Shown one piece after another: positions 53,870 through 62,291 of a DNA stretch of 64,000 bases. The stretch's first letter is position 1. Each line of letters opens with the position of its first letter. Origin of the DNA: Orlajensenia sp037404875 (lineage in GTDB: Bacteria; Actinomycetota; Actinomycetes; Actinomycetales; Microbacteriaceae). A program made the position numbers and the translations under genes. The DNA lies in NCBI RefSeq assembly GCF_037404875.1, contig NZ_JBBELO010000039.1:1-64000 (forward strand), in the 5' to 3' direction. The notes under the pieces are model-generated. The model was not told the origin of the DNA. It did no database searches and worked only from the letters and a program-made list of their open reading frames with translations.

Positions 53870-55375
53870 TCATCGACGCAGGACAGGAGGGGGCTCGGGC
53901 ACCGCATTCCCCGGCCGGGTCTTCACGCTTCCTCGCCGCCGTCTCAGTCGGTCTGCCATGCGGGTGGGCGACTGGGCTGCACGGCGCCACCGTCGGCTCG
54001 GGTCGATCCACGGCGGAGCCAGAACATAGGGAACCCCATGCCGCATCTCGATGTACCAGCCGCCCTGCTCGATCATGCGATGGTGATACCAGCAGAGCAG
54101 AACGCCGTTGTCGGTGTGCGTCGGGCCGTGGTCTGCCGCGGTCTGCACATGGTGGATCTCGCACCATGAGATCGGGATACCGCAACCGGGAATGATGCAG
54201 CCGCCGTCACGGAGGCCGATCGCTCGACGCTGCTGGGCGGTGAAGCATCGATCGGGCGATCCGAGCTCGATGATGCGCCCGGCTTCGTCGAACCGCACGC
54301 GCTGCGTTCCGCCGGCGCAGGCGAACTGGGTGAGCGACTCGAAGCTGATGGGCACCGCCATGCCGTCGATCCAGCCGGCGCCTTCGCCGTCCCGCAAATC
54401 CTCGTCCGTGCAGGAGACCAGCACGGTCGGCGCTGCGCCTCCGACGGAGGGTGCGTCGGCCGCGCGCGCGGCAGCATCCACCATGGCCGCGAAGGCATCG
54501 TGCCTGGCCTGATCACGGGACCGGTCGTCGTCGTACGGCGACGGCTCAGCTGCGTTCTCATCCGGCTCGGCGGTCTCGTCATCCGAAGGCCGAAAACCAC
54601 TGCGCGGTGCCAGGTAGGCGTCGAGAAGGCGCTTGAACTTCGCGTGCACTTCGGGCATGAGCGCGTAGCGACCGACGAACAGGCCTTCCCGGAGGGTGCC
54701 AGCCTCGAAGCCTCGCTTCTTCATGGAGGCGGTCTCGGCCGGCTGGAGACCATCGGCGTCGAGGATCTGGCGCCAGATCTCGGCTTGCAGCCGGATGTCG
54801 TCGGCATGGCCCGGCACGTCGGGTGCGCTTCCATCAATGGAGACTCCGAGCGCGGCGGCGACGAGCTCCCGCTCCGCTGCCGCAACCCCCTCGGCGTCGC
54901 CGCACGTGACCGCTCCGAGCGTGCGCGCGATGGCAGCCGCCGCATCCGTTCCGATCAGGCCCTGCTCGAGTGCGCCGGACACGGCCGGGAAGAGCGGAGG
55001 CGCCATGGTTCCCGTGAGACTCGAGCGGCGCCGAGTGGCGAGCCCCAGAGTGCTGAGCCGCTTCATGGATGCTCCGGATTGCCGAGTGATGCGCTGCAGC
55101 AGTTCGACGTGGCTGCTGCAGGAGCGGCGCGCTGCGAGGCCATCCGTGCCGAGGGACCGGCGAGAGCGATGGGCGACCTCGCCTGCGGCGATCACACGGA
55201 GGCTGTCGACGAGCCGACCGAGCGTCTCGATGGACGCGACCCCCATGAGAAGTTCGTCGTCCCGGCTCGCAGAAGTCGCGCCGGGTGCCGCTTCCAGGAG
55301 CGCGGACAGCACCGGCATCACCTCGGCGAGCGCGCTCTCGACCATCTCGTCGAGTCGCTGCGCGGAATCGGTCAT
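53870..55375 (-). CDS. DUF222 / HNH endonuclease domain protein
   Basis: 501 residues. The N-terminal two-thirds is the helical DUF222 type; the C-terminal HNH motif lies about 406-436 ('EIHHVQTAADHGPTHTDNGV' and 'LLCWYHHRMIEQGG'). The preceding 'DGGCIIPGCGIPISWC' offers zinc-binding Cys. Such genes are repeated and abundant in Microbacteriaceae and other Actinobacteria, and may be selfish or phage-derived; a biological role is not established. ATG at 55375 was chosen over an upstream frame start. Confidence 0.9.
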   Translation of the reverse strand: MTDSAQRLDEMVESALAEVMPVLSALLEAAPGATSASRDDELLMGVASIETLGRLVDSLRVIAAGEVAHRSRRSLGTDGLAARRSCSSHVELLQRITRQSGASMKRLSTLGLATRRRSSLTGTMAPPLFPAVSGALEQGLIGTDAAAAIARTLGAVTCGDAEGVAAAERELVAAALGVSIDGSAPDVPGHADDIRLQAEIWRQILDADGLQPAETASMKKRGFEAGTLREGLFVGRYALMPEVHAKFKRLLDAYLAPRSGFRPSDDETAEPDENAAEPSPYDDDRSRDQARHDAFAAMVDAAARAADAPSVGGAAPTVLVSCTDEDLRDGEGAGWIDGMAVPISFESLTQFACAGGTQRVRFDEAGRIIELGSPDRCFTAQQRRAIGLRDGGCIIPGCGIPISWCEIHHVQTAADHGPTHTDNGVLLCWYHHRMIEQGGWYIEMRHGVPYVLAPPWIDPSRRWRRAAQSPTRMADRLRRRRGSVKTRPGNAVPEPPPVLRR

Positions 55376-55731
55376 GACTCCATACTCGTCGCACCCACCG
55401 ACATTGCACCGTTCGGATGCCCCGATCAGCGCTGGTTTCTGTGGATAACTCGCTGCGTGCAATCCCTGTGGAGGAGTAGGCTCGAACTCACAGCAAAGCG
55501 CTCAGTGACGGGCCGCCCCAGTTGCGGGTGACCGGCGTCATCCTCGATCTGTACTACGATGTTTCGAGTGCCCGCGAGGGCCAGGGGATGTAGCTCGCTG
55601 GTGGCTCAGGCGTCCAGACTGCGGTGCGTGCCGCTGGATCCATGGAAGTACGGCGATCCCCGACAACTGAATACAGAAATCCGGCAAAACCCGTCCGCCC
55701 GTCAGGGAAGGACTCGAGGAGCCGGAGATTC
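55376..55731. other. Gene-free stretch upstream of tRNA-Gly
   Basis: No convincing ORF. A -10-like TACGAT near 55555 may belong to the tRNA-Gly promoter, but no -35 was identified. A segment near 55586 begins like a tRNA (GGGGATGTAGCTC) but lacks the T-arm. Confidence 0.4.
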
Positions 55732-55802
55732 GGGGCTGTAGCTTAGTGGTAAAGCCTCTGTCTTCCAAACAGATGATGCGAGTTCGATTCTCGTCAGCCC
55801 CT
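55732..55802 (+). tRNA. tRNA-Gly (anticodon TCC)
   Basis: Acceptor GGGGCTG/CAGCCCC, D-arm GCTTAGTGGTAAAGC, anticodon arm CTGTC-TTCCAAA-CAGATG region (TCC) and T-arm CGAGTTCGATTCTCG. The CCA is not encoded. Convergent with the ars operon, whose terminator follows immediately. Confidence 0.95.
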
Positions 55803-55805
55803 CCG

Positions 55806-55824
55806 AAAAACCCGCCCTCGGGCT
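55806..55824 (-). terminator. Intrinsic terminator of the ars operon
   Basis: Minus strand: a short CCCG-AGGG-CGGG hairpin (stem 55811-55814 and 55819-55822) with an immediate TTTTT tract. It lies 20 bases past the arsC stop. Confidence 0.65.
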
Positions 55825-55843
55825 TGCGTTGGAAACTGCTGCA

Positions 55844-56245
55844 TCAGCTGGTCGAGAGCTCCCCGAGCAGGCGCGTCACGCGTTCCCTGATGTCGTCGCG
55901 CACGCGGCGGACGGTCTCGATGTCCTTGCCGGCGGGGTCCTCGAGTTCCCAATCCTCGTAGCGCTTGCCCGGGAAGATCGGGCAGGCATCGCCGCAGCCC
56001 ATCGTGATGACCGCATCCGCTGCACGCACGTCATCGGTCTGCAGCAGTTGCGGCACGGCCGCGCTGATGTCGATGTCCTCCTCGCGCATGGCCTCGACCG
56101 CGACGGGGTTGATGGCGCTGCCCGGCTCGGAGCCACCGGAGAGAACGGTGACCCGCCCATCCGAGAGGGCACGGGCATAGCCTGCGGCCATCTGCGAGCG
56201 ACCCGCGTTGTGCACGCAGACGAAGAGGATGGTCGGTTGCGTCAT
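55844..56245 (-). CDS. arsC: Arsenate reductase, LMW-phosphatase-like ArsC
   Basis: 133 residues. Reduces arsenate to arsenite. The P-loop nucleophile Cys10 and Arg16 lie in 'FVCVHNAGRSQMAAG'; Cys84 and Cys88 in 'GCGDACPIFPGKRYEDW' form the redox cascade; the general acid Asp103 lies in 'LEDPAGKD'. This pattern suits thioredoxin-type ArsC. Its start overlaps the arsN stop by four bases. It is the last gene of the leftward arsO-arsN-arsC operon. Confidence 0.95.
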   Translation of the reverse strand: MTQPTILFVCVHNAGRSQMAAGYARALSDGRVTVLSGGSEPGSAINPVAVEAMREEDIDISAAVPQLLQTDDVRAADAVITMGCGDACPIFPGKRYEDWELEDPAGKDIETVRRVRDDIRERVTRLLGELSTS

Positions 56246-56757
56246 TCGGTGGCTCCGTTCACGGTGCTGCGTCGTTCGATGAGGATGGTGTCACGCCACG
56301 CGCCCGCGCATGGGCCGCGGGTCATCAACGCTATCCGCTCACGACGCCCCACCACCCGGAATCCGGCTCCTGCGTGCAGCCGGAGGCTCGCCGTGTTCTC
56401 GGGGAAGATCGAGGACTGGATCATCCAGTAGCCGGCCTCGTCGGCGGACCGGATCAGGGCATCCAGAAGGAACTTGCCGATACCTGCGCCACGATGGGCG
56501 CTGGCGACGTACAGGGAATGCTCGATCACCCCGCGATAGACCGATCGGCCGGAGACGGGGCTGGCGGCCGCCCAGCCGACGACCCGGTCCATGCTCACCG
56601 CCACCAAACGCGGGCTCGGCACGCGGCGCGCCTCGAACTCGTCCCATTCCTCCGGCGGCGCGGTCTCGAAAGTGGCATGCCCGGTGGCGATCCCCTCCGC
56701 GTAGATCGTGCGAACGCCTGGCCAGTCCCCGGCCGACATCGGACGGATTTGCACCAT
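56242..56757 (-). CDS. arsN: GNAT acetyltransferase, ArsN1/phosphinothricin type
   Basis: 171 residues. The segment 'YAEGIATGHATFET' near the start is typical of ArsN1/PAT enzymes, and the acetyl-CoA motif is 'AHRGAGIGKFLLDALI'. ArsN1 proteins acetylate the amino group of arsinothricin, a methylated arsenic antibiotic; phosphinothricin acetyltransferases look very similar. Its place in the ars operon, with one-base overlap to arsO and four to arsC, favours ArsN. The choice between arsinothricin and phosphinothricin cannot be made from sequence alone. Confidence 0.75.
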   Translation of the reverse strand: MVQIRPMSAGDWPGVRTIYAEGIATGHATFETAPPEEWDEFEARRVPSPRLVAVSMDRVVGWAAASPVSGRSVYRGVIEHSLYVASAHRGAGIGKFLLDALIRSADEAGYWMIQSSIFPENTASLRLHAGAGFRVVGRRERIALMTRGPCAGAWRDTILIERRSTVNGATE

Positions 56758-58094
56758 CAGCAGCCCACTCCGGCGGTGGTCTGGCAGCACGATGATGCCG
56801 TGGAGGATGACGTCGAGCAGACGCCGGTCGCCGGAAGGGTGAGCGCCACGCGGGAGGCTGCGCCGTCATCTCCGGCGAGATGCGCGACGATCGAGCGAAC
56901 CTGCTCGTATCCCGTGGCGAGGAGGAAGGTGGGTGCGCGCCCGTAGCTCTTCATGCCGGCGAGGTAGAAGTCCGGCTCGAAATGCCGCAACTCGGCGAAA
57001 CCGTGCGGTGGGACGGTGCCGCAGCTGTGGAGATTGGGGTCGATCAGCGGAGCTAGGCGGCGCGGCGCCTCCACGACCTCATCGAGGTCCAGGCGCACCT
57101 CACGCAGCATCGCCAGGTCGGGGCGGAACCCTGTGGCGTTCACGACGACATCCGCGGTGACCTTCTGCAACTCCCCGGCGCGGCTGCCCGTCACGGCGAC
57201 CCTGCCACCGGCGCGGTCGAGGCGCACGATCTCGAAACGGTCCACGAGATGGATGCTGCCGGCGGCAACGAACTCGTCGACGCGGCGGCCGATGGATGCC
57301 CGCTCGGCCAGTTCATCGTCGGCGGAGGAACCGATCCGGGCGGCCCTCTCGTTCCGGATGATCCACGTGACCGTTGTTGCAGGCGCCCTCTCGGCGAGGC
57401 GAACGAGATCGAGCAGCGTGTTGGCGGCGGAATGGCCCGCGCCCACGACGACGACGCTGCGGCCGGCGAACCGAGCGCGGTCGCGACCGAGCACGTCGGG
57501 CAATGCCGGCGAGACGAGGTCTGCCACCTCGGCCAGTCCGAGTGGATCCAGTCCAGAGGAGCCCAACGAGTTGGGCTGCCGATAGGTGCCGGAGGCATCG
57601 ATCACGGCGCGAGCCGTTGCATCCGTCACCGATCCGACGTCATCGCGGAGCCGGAGCAGGAACGGGGTGCCCGCCCGATTCGCCGTGCGCGTGCGATCCG
57701 CTCCCACTCGGCTGACTTTGAGAACCTCCACGCCGGTGTGCAGGCCATCGGCGATCTCCGGCAGCGCGGCGAGCGGCGCAAGGTAGGACTCGATCAGTTC
57801 CGCGCCCGTCGGTGGCCGCGTGTCGGGCGGCCGCACCCACCCATCGGCTTCGAGCAGGCGCGCGGAGGGCGGGTCGACGAGGTGCCGCCACGGCGAGAAC
57901 ATGCGCACGTGCCCCCAGCGCCGCATCGAATCGGCGACGGAACGACCCGCCTCGTAGACGACGAAGGGGATGCCCCGCTCGCTGAGGTTGGCTGCGGCCG
58001 CGAGCCCGATGGGTCCCGCGCCGATCACGACGACGGGAAGGGCATCGAGGCGCCGGTCGCGGGCTGCCGGTGGCAGCAGGTCCAAGAGGGTCAT
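56757..58094 (-). CDS. arsO: ArsO-like flavoprotein with Cys-rich C-terminus
   Basis: 445 residues. FAD site 'VVVIGAGPIG' (21-30), NAD(P) site 'VVVVGAGHSAANTLLDL' and 'VVNATGFRPD' near the middle: the flavin-monooxygenase/oxidoreductase pattern known as ArsO in actinobacterial ars operons. The reaction of ArsO is not established to my knowledge. The protein ends in a Ser/Thr-rich tail with Cys426, 436, 437 and 445, able to bind arsenic(III) or metals. First gene of the leftward operon. Start set at ATG 58094. Confidence 0.75.
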   Translation of the reverse strand: MTLLDLLPPAARDRRLDALPVVVIGAGPIGLAAAANLSERGIPFVVYEAGRSVADSMRRWGHVRMFSPWRHLVDPPSARLLEADGWVRPPDTRPPTGAELIESYLAPLAALPEIADGLHTGVEVLKVSRVGADRTRTANRAGTPFLLRLRDDVGSVTDATARAVIDASGTYRQPNSLGSSGLDPLGLAEVADLVSPALPDVLGRDRARFAGRSVVVVGAGHSAANTLLDLVRLAERAPATTVTWIIRNERAARIGSSADDELAERASIGRRVDEFVAAGSIHLVDRFEIVRLDRAGGRVAVTGSRAGELQKVTADVVVNATGFRPDLAMLREVRLDLDEVVEAPRRLAPLIDPNLHSCGTVPPHGFAELRHFEPDFYLAGMKSYGRAPTFLLATGYEQVRSIVAHLAGDDGAASRVALTLPATGVCSTSSSTASSCCQTTAGVGC

Positions 58095-58109
58095 CGCAGC
58101 TCTCCAGAC

Positions 58110-58161
58110 ATTGACGAATGTCGATGCATTGACTGTGGAGCATCCATCGAAGTTTGTCAAT
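58110..58161. promoter_or_regulatory. ArsR-type operator dyad
   Basis: Arms ATTGACGAATGTCGATG (58110-58126) and CATCGAAGTTTGTCAAT (58145-58161) are inverted repeats matching at 14 of 17 positions, 18 bases apart. They lie between the divergent arsO and arsR genes, where ArsR would bind to repress both. Confidence 0.7.
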
Positions 58162-58180
58162 ATTGCACTACGGTGGTCGC

Positions 58181-58537
58181 ATGAGCGGTTTGAGAGAGCT
58201 TCCCCTGCTGCAGCCCGATGGCTGCTGCACGCCGCTGACAGCAGAGACGATCTCAGCCGAGAACGCGGAGAACACAGCGTTGCTCTTCAAGGCCCTCGCC
58301 GATCCGACACGCCTGCGCCTGCTCTCCATCGTTGCCGCCTCGGAGGGCGAAGAGGCCTGCGTCTGCGACCTGACCGATCCCATCGGACTCAGCCAGCCCA
58401 CCATCTCGCACCATCTCAAGATCCTGATGGATGCCGGCTTCCTCACTCGTTCCAAGCGCGGCACGTGGGCGTACTACGCGCTGGTGCCTGGTTCGCTCGA
58501 CCGACTCTCCCGCGTTCTGGTGGGGGGCGGGCAGTAG
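58181..58537 (+). CDS. arsR: ArsR family arsenic-responsive repressor
   Basis: 118 residues, winged-helix repressor that releases DNA on binding arsenite. C15-C16 ('LLQPDGCCTPL') and C60, C62 ('ACVCDLTDPIGLSQPTIS') are candidate ligands; the N-terminal CC plus a Cys near the DNA-binding helix resembles the Corynebacterium-type ArsR with C15, C16 and C55. The recognition helix is 'LSQPTISHHLKILMDAG'. ATG at 58181; divergent from arsO. Confidence 0.93.
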   Translation: MSGLRELPLLQPDGCCTPLTAETISAENAENTALLFKALADPTRLRLLSIVAASEGEEACVCDLTDPIGLSQPTISHHLKILMDAGFLTRSKRGTWAYYALVPGSLDRLSRVLVGGGQ

Positions 58538-58623
58538 GGCGGGCGGAGTCGGCTGCACGCCGTCAACCTCTGGCACGGATGCCGTGCGACGCACAGGATG
58601 GAAGCGACCCCAGAGGAGACACG

Positions 58624-59919
58624 ATGTCCACCGATATCGCACCCGCACCGAGAACCGCTCGCGCGCCCGCGTCGAGCGATGAGGAGCGGAGGGCTGCGCT
58701 CGCCGGAATGAAACGCCTCGCCGGCGGACTGCTCGTGCTCGCCGCCGTGGTGTTCGCGATCGCATTCGCGCTGCAGGATGCCTACCCTTGGCTGCAGTAC
58801 GTGCGCGCGGCATCCGAGGGTGCCATGGTGGGAGCGCTCGCCGACTGGTTCGCCGTCACCGCGCTGTTCCGGCATCCGCTCGGCCTGCCGATTCCGCACA
58901 CGGCGATCATCCCGACGCGCAAGGACGAGATCGGTGCGAGCCTCGGCGAGTTCGTCGAGGAGAACTTCCTCTCGGAGGAGGTCGTGCGCGACCGGCTCGA
59001 CGCCTTCGGGCTCGCGGGAAAGCTCGGCGCCTGGCTGGCAGTGCCGGCGCACGCTCGACGACTGACCGCCGAGGTCTCGGTTGCCGCGCTGGGCGTGCTC
59101 ACCCTCACGAGCGACGACGACGTGCGCGACCTCATCGAACGACTCGCCCGGCGGCACCTCTTCGAACCCGACTGGGCGCCCACGATCGGCCGCGTGGGTT
59201 CCCGCATGGTCGAGGCCGGCCAGCACCAGTCGGCTCTCGACATCGTGCTCGAGACGGCGGAGAACTGGCTCGTGCAGCATCCCGAGGCGCTCTCACGAAC
59301 GGTCTCGAGCCGGCTGCCGTCGTGGCTGCCCGGGTTCGTCGACAAGTTCGTCGATGACCGCGCCCACCGCGAGGCGCTCGGACTGCTGCGGGCGGTGCAG
59401 GAGGACCCCGACCACCAGGTGCGACAGGCCCTCGACCGCTACCTCATCGAACTCACCCGCGACCTGCAGGGCGATGAGGCGATGTCGGCCCGCATCGAGG
59501 CGATCAAGACCGAACTGCTCGAAAGCCCCCGGCTGCGCGAGTTCGCGACCGAGGTCTGGGAGTCGCTCAAGTCGAGCCTGTCCGAATCGCTCGCCGACCC
59601 CGAGAGCGAGCTGCGCACCGGCCTGGAGGCGGCGGTCATCGACGTCGGCACCCGCCTGGCCACCGACCCGACGCTCGCCGAGAAGGTGAACGTGTGGGCA
59701 GCGGATGCCGCAGCCTACGTCGTCCAGAACTACCGAGGCGACATCGCCGCCGTGATCACCGACACTGTGGAGCGATGGGATCCCGCGGAGACGACGGAGA
59801 AGATCGAGCTGCGGGTTGGTCGCGACCTGCAGTACATCCGCATCAACGGAACCGTGGTGGGGGCCATCGCCGGCGTCGCGATCTACGCGGTGGCGGCCGG
59901 CATCCACGCACTGTTCTGA
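58624..59919 (+). CDS. DUF445 family membrane protein
   Basis: 431 residues. A first hydrophobic helix (about 33-50) follows a polar N-terminus; 'ASEGAMVGALADWFAVTALF' and 'PHTAIIPTRKDEIGASLGEF' are DUF445 signatures. A second hydrophobic segment lies at the end ('INGTVVGAIAGVAIYAVAAG'). Function unknown; members are widespread in bacteria. It follows arsR by 86 bases on the same strand, probably independently. Confidence 0.9.
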   Translation: MSTDIAPAPRTARAPASSDEERRAALAGMKRLAGGLLVLAAVVFAIAFALQDAYPWLQYVRAASEGAMVGALADWFAVTALFRHPLGLPIPHTAIIPTRKDEIGASLGEFVEENFLSEEVVRDRLDAFGLAGKLGAWLAVPAHARRLTAEVSVAALGVLTLTSDDDVRDLIERLARRHLFEPDWAPTIGRVGSRMVEAGQHQSALDIVLETAENWLVQHPEALSRTVSSRLPSWLPGFVDKFVDDRAHREALGLLRAVQEDPDHQVRQALDRYLIELTRDLQGDEAMSARIEAIKTELLESPRLREFATEVWESLKSSLSESLADPESELRTGLEAAVIDVGTRLATDPTLAEKVNVWAADAAAYVVQNYRGDIAAVITDTVERWDPAETTEKIELRVGRDLQYIRINGTVVGAIAGVAIYAVAAGIHALF

Positions 59920-59972
59920 GCGGCTCAACTCCGAGCGGCTCGACGACCGATACGACCAAGGGAGGGCAGCGC

Positions 59973-60701
59973 GTGGGCATCCACATCGGCACGTCGGGTT
60001 GGAGCTACCCGCACTGGGAGAACGTGCTCTACTCCCCCGGCCTGCCCCCGAGCGAGCGCCTGGGTGTGTACACGGCGCATTTCGGCACCGCAGAGCTGAA
60101 TGCCAGCTACTACCGCTGGCCCGGCGAGGGGAGCTTTCGCAGCTGGAATCGGCGACTGCCGCCGGGATTCCAGCTGTCGGTGAAGGCGCCCCGCGGCCTC
60201 ACCCATGCCAAACGCCTCTACGGCCCTGAAGGCTGGATCGAACGGATGGCCTCAGGCTGGCACGCTCTGCGCGATCGGCGCGGCGTGATGCTCGTGCAGC
60301 TGCCGCCGACGATGCAGCGCGACGACGAGCGGCTGCGGTACTTCCTGGCCGCGCTGCCCGATTGGATGCGGGTGGCGGTGGAGTTCCGGCATCCGAGCTG
60401 GCACGTCGACGCCGTCTTCGAGCTGCTCGAACGCCATGGCGCCGCGTACTGCGTCATGAGCGGTGCCGGACTCGTGTGCGCGCTGCGGGCGACCAGCCCC
60501 ACCGTGTACCTGCGCCTGCACGGTCCGAGCCACGATCACCTCTACGGGGGTTCCTACTCGGACGATGACCTGGCGTGGTGGGCGCAGCGCATCCGTGAGT
60601 GGGAGCACGGCGGCCACGACGTGTACGCGTACTTCAACAACGACGGAGACGGGAACGCCGTGCGCAACGCCTGGACGCTGAGAGGGATGCTCGGCGGCTG
60701 A
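59973..60701 (+). CDS. DUF72 family protein
   Basis: 242 residues from GTG with GGGAGG 7 bases upstream. TIM-barrel DUF72 family: 'IHIGTSGWSYPHWEN', 'FGTAELNASYYRWPGEGSF', 'FRHPSWHVDAVFELLERHGA', and 'VYAYFNNDGDGNAVRNAW' near the end. Function unknown. Cytosolic. The gene is 54 bases downstream of the DUF445 gene. Confidence 0.93.
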   Translation: MGIHIGTSGWSYPHWENVLYSPGLPPSERLGVYTAHFGTAELNASYYRWPGEGSFRSWNRRLPPGFQLSVKAPRGLTHAKRLYGPEGWIERMASGWHALRDRRGVMLVQLPPTMQRDDERLRYFLAALPDWMRVAVEFRHPSWHVDAVFELLERHGAAYCVMSGAGLVCALRATSPTVYLRLHGPSHDHLYGGSYSDDDLAWWAQRIREWEHGGHDVYAYFNNDGDGNAVRNAWTLRGMLGG

Positions 60702-60748
60702 GCGCCGCCCTGTTCGCCGCCTGATCGGAGCAGACGCGGCCGACGTGC

Positions 60749-61108
60749 TCAGCGAGCCGGATGATCCTTGCGCTTCACGCTGTTGTCGGCTGCCCGCACG
60801 TCGGACTCCCCCTGGGGCTCGTCCATGAGCATCAGGCCGTTCGTGCTGCTGGCCGACATGACCATCTCTTCCAGCCAGTTCTTGTTGAGCAGTGGCTGCT
60901 TGCTGCCGCTGAACCGGAAGAACAGGGGAATGCCGCCGTCGATCCACGCCGCGCTGCGTCCGTCGCCCACCGACGGGTGGTCGCGCCAGGTGAACAGGAA
61001 CGCCTCGCCACGGCGGAGCTTCGCGTTGATCACTGCCTGGAGATGTGCCAGCACCCGATCGTCGAACTCGATCTCGATGCCGGAGGTGCCATAGATCAAT
61101 GAACCCAT
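60749..61108 (-). CDS. DUF7882-type small protein
   Basis: 119 residues starting 'MGSLIYGTSGIEIEFDDR'. 'VLAHLQAVINAKLRRGEAFL' and 'GDGRSAAWIDGGIPLFFRFS' are typical of a Microbacteriaceae protein family often mislabelled ATP-dependent DNA ligase. It has no ligase motif. The function is unknown. ATG at 61108 was chosen by family N-terminus; a longer frame runs upstream. Confidence 0.85.
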   Translation of the reverse strand: MGSLIYGTSGIEIEFDDRVLAHLQAVINAKLRRGEAFLFTWRDHPSVGDGRSAAWIDGGIPLFFRFSGSKQPLLNKNWLEEMVMSASSTNGLMLMDEPQGESDVRAADNSVKRKDHPAR

Positions 61109-61265
61109 TTCGCGCCCGTCCTTCCGCCCGTGCCTCATGCTAGGTCGCGAGCGCAAGATGCTGACAGCCATTGACAGTCGCCGCAGGAGCAGTGCAGTGA
61201 TCCTCGCGAGCGCGCTCAGTCGAGCGCCTCCAGTGCGAGGTTCGCCCCGCGCGGCCGGCCTGGAT

Positions 61266-62288
61266 TCAGGCGGAGTCCAGACCCCGATTGACCTGCCGGG
61301 CCCAGAACGGGCCGAGGTAAAGGAACGCGGTGTAGCCCTGCACGAGCGTCGCGCCAGCGGCCAGCCGCTCCGAGACATCCGCCGCGGTCTCGACGCCGCC
61401 GACGGAGATCACGCACAGGTCCTCGGGCACGACGGCACGGATGCGGCGCAGCACCTCGAGCGAGCGGGCCGCGAGCGGACGCCCCGAGAGGCCGCCTGCT
61501 CCCGCAGCCGCCACGACCGACGCATCCGTGGTCAGGCCCTCTCGGGCGATCGTGGTGTTCGTCGCGATGATTCCGGCCAGTCCCAGCTCGACGACGAGCC
61601 CCGCGATGCGGTCGATCGCGTCGTCGTCGAGGTCGGGGGCGATCTTGACGAGCAGCGGGGTCGTGCCGGCCTCGCTCTTGACGGCGCTCAGTAGCGGCGA
61701 GAGCAGTTCGACCTCCTGCAGCCCCCGTAGGCCGGGGGTGTTCGGCGACGACACGTTGACGACGAGGTAGTCGGCGAGCGGCGCGAGCAGGCGGGTGGAG
61801 GCCAGGTAGTCCTGCGTGGCCTCCTCCACCGGGGTGATGCGGCTCTTGCCGATGTTCACGCCGATGACGGGCCGGCGACGCCGGCGGTGAAGCCGCTCGA
61901 GCTGGCGGCGCGCGGCATCCGCCCCCACGTTGTTGAAGCCCATGCGGTTGATGACGGCACGGTCGGGGATGAGGCGGAACAGCCGGGGCTTGGGATTGCC
62001 GGGCTGGGCATGGGCGGTGATGGTTCCCACCTCGACGTGGCCGAAGCCGAGGGCGCCGAGGCCGAGCACCCCGCGGGCGTTCTTGTCGAAGCCGGCGGCC
62101 ACGCCGAACGGCGTCGGAAACCGCAGGCCGAGGGCGTGCACGGGGTGGGCGGTGCGGCCGCGCGTGATGAGCCGGGTGATCGCGGAGATGCCTGGCAGCC
62201 CGAGCAGGCGGATCACGACGAAGGCGAGGTGGTGGGCCTGTTCAGGGTCCAGGCGCGAGAGCACCCGCGTGAACAGCATCGCGTACAC
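61266..62288 (-). CDS. pyrD: Dihydroorotate dehydrogenase (quinone)
   Basis: 340 residues. Class 2 enzyme of pyrimidine synthesis at the membrane, reducing quinone. The N-terminal helix 'MLFTRVLSRLDPEQAHHLAF' is the membrane-binding motif, 'GVAAGFDKNA' binds FMN, and 'VVNVSSPNTPGLRGLQEV' carries the catalytic Ser. 'ISVGGVETAADVSERLAAGA' near the C-terminus also binds FMN phosphate. Three bases downstream of nrdR, so probably co-transcribed. Confidence 0.97.
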   Translation of the reverse strand: MYAMLFTRVLSRLDPEQAHHLAFVVIRLLGLPGISAITRLITRGRTAHPVHALGLRFPTPFGVAAGFDKNARGVLGLGALGFGHVEVGTITAHAQPGNPKPRLFRLIPDRAVINRMGFNNVGADAARRQLERLHRRRRRPVIGVNIGKSRITPVEEATQDYLASTRLLAPLADYLVVNVSSPNTPGLRGLQEVELLSPLLSAVKSEAGTTPLLVKIAPDLDDDAIDRIAGLVVELGLAGIIATNTTIAREGLTTDASVVAAAGAGGLSGRPLAARSLEVLRRIRAVVPEDLCVISVGGVETAADVSERLAAGATLVQGYTAFLYLGPFWARQVNRGLDSA

Positions 62289-62291
62289 GGG

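Noticed and set aside
55586..55660. Second tRNA or tRNA fragment upstream of tRNA-Gly
   Set aside because: The start GGGGATGTAGCTC resembles a tRNA 5' half, but no anticodon arm or GTTCGA T-loop follows, so no cloverleaf forms. A decayed tRNA cannot be excluded.
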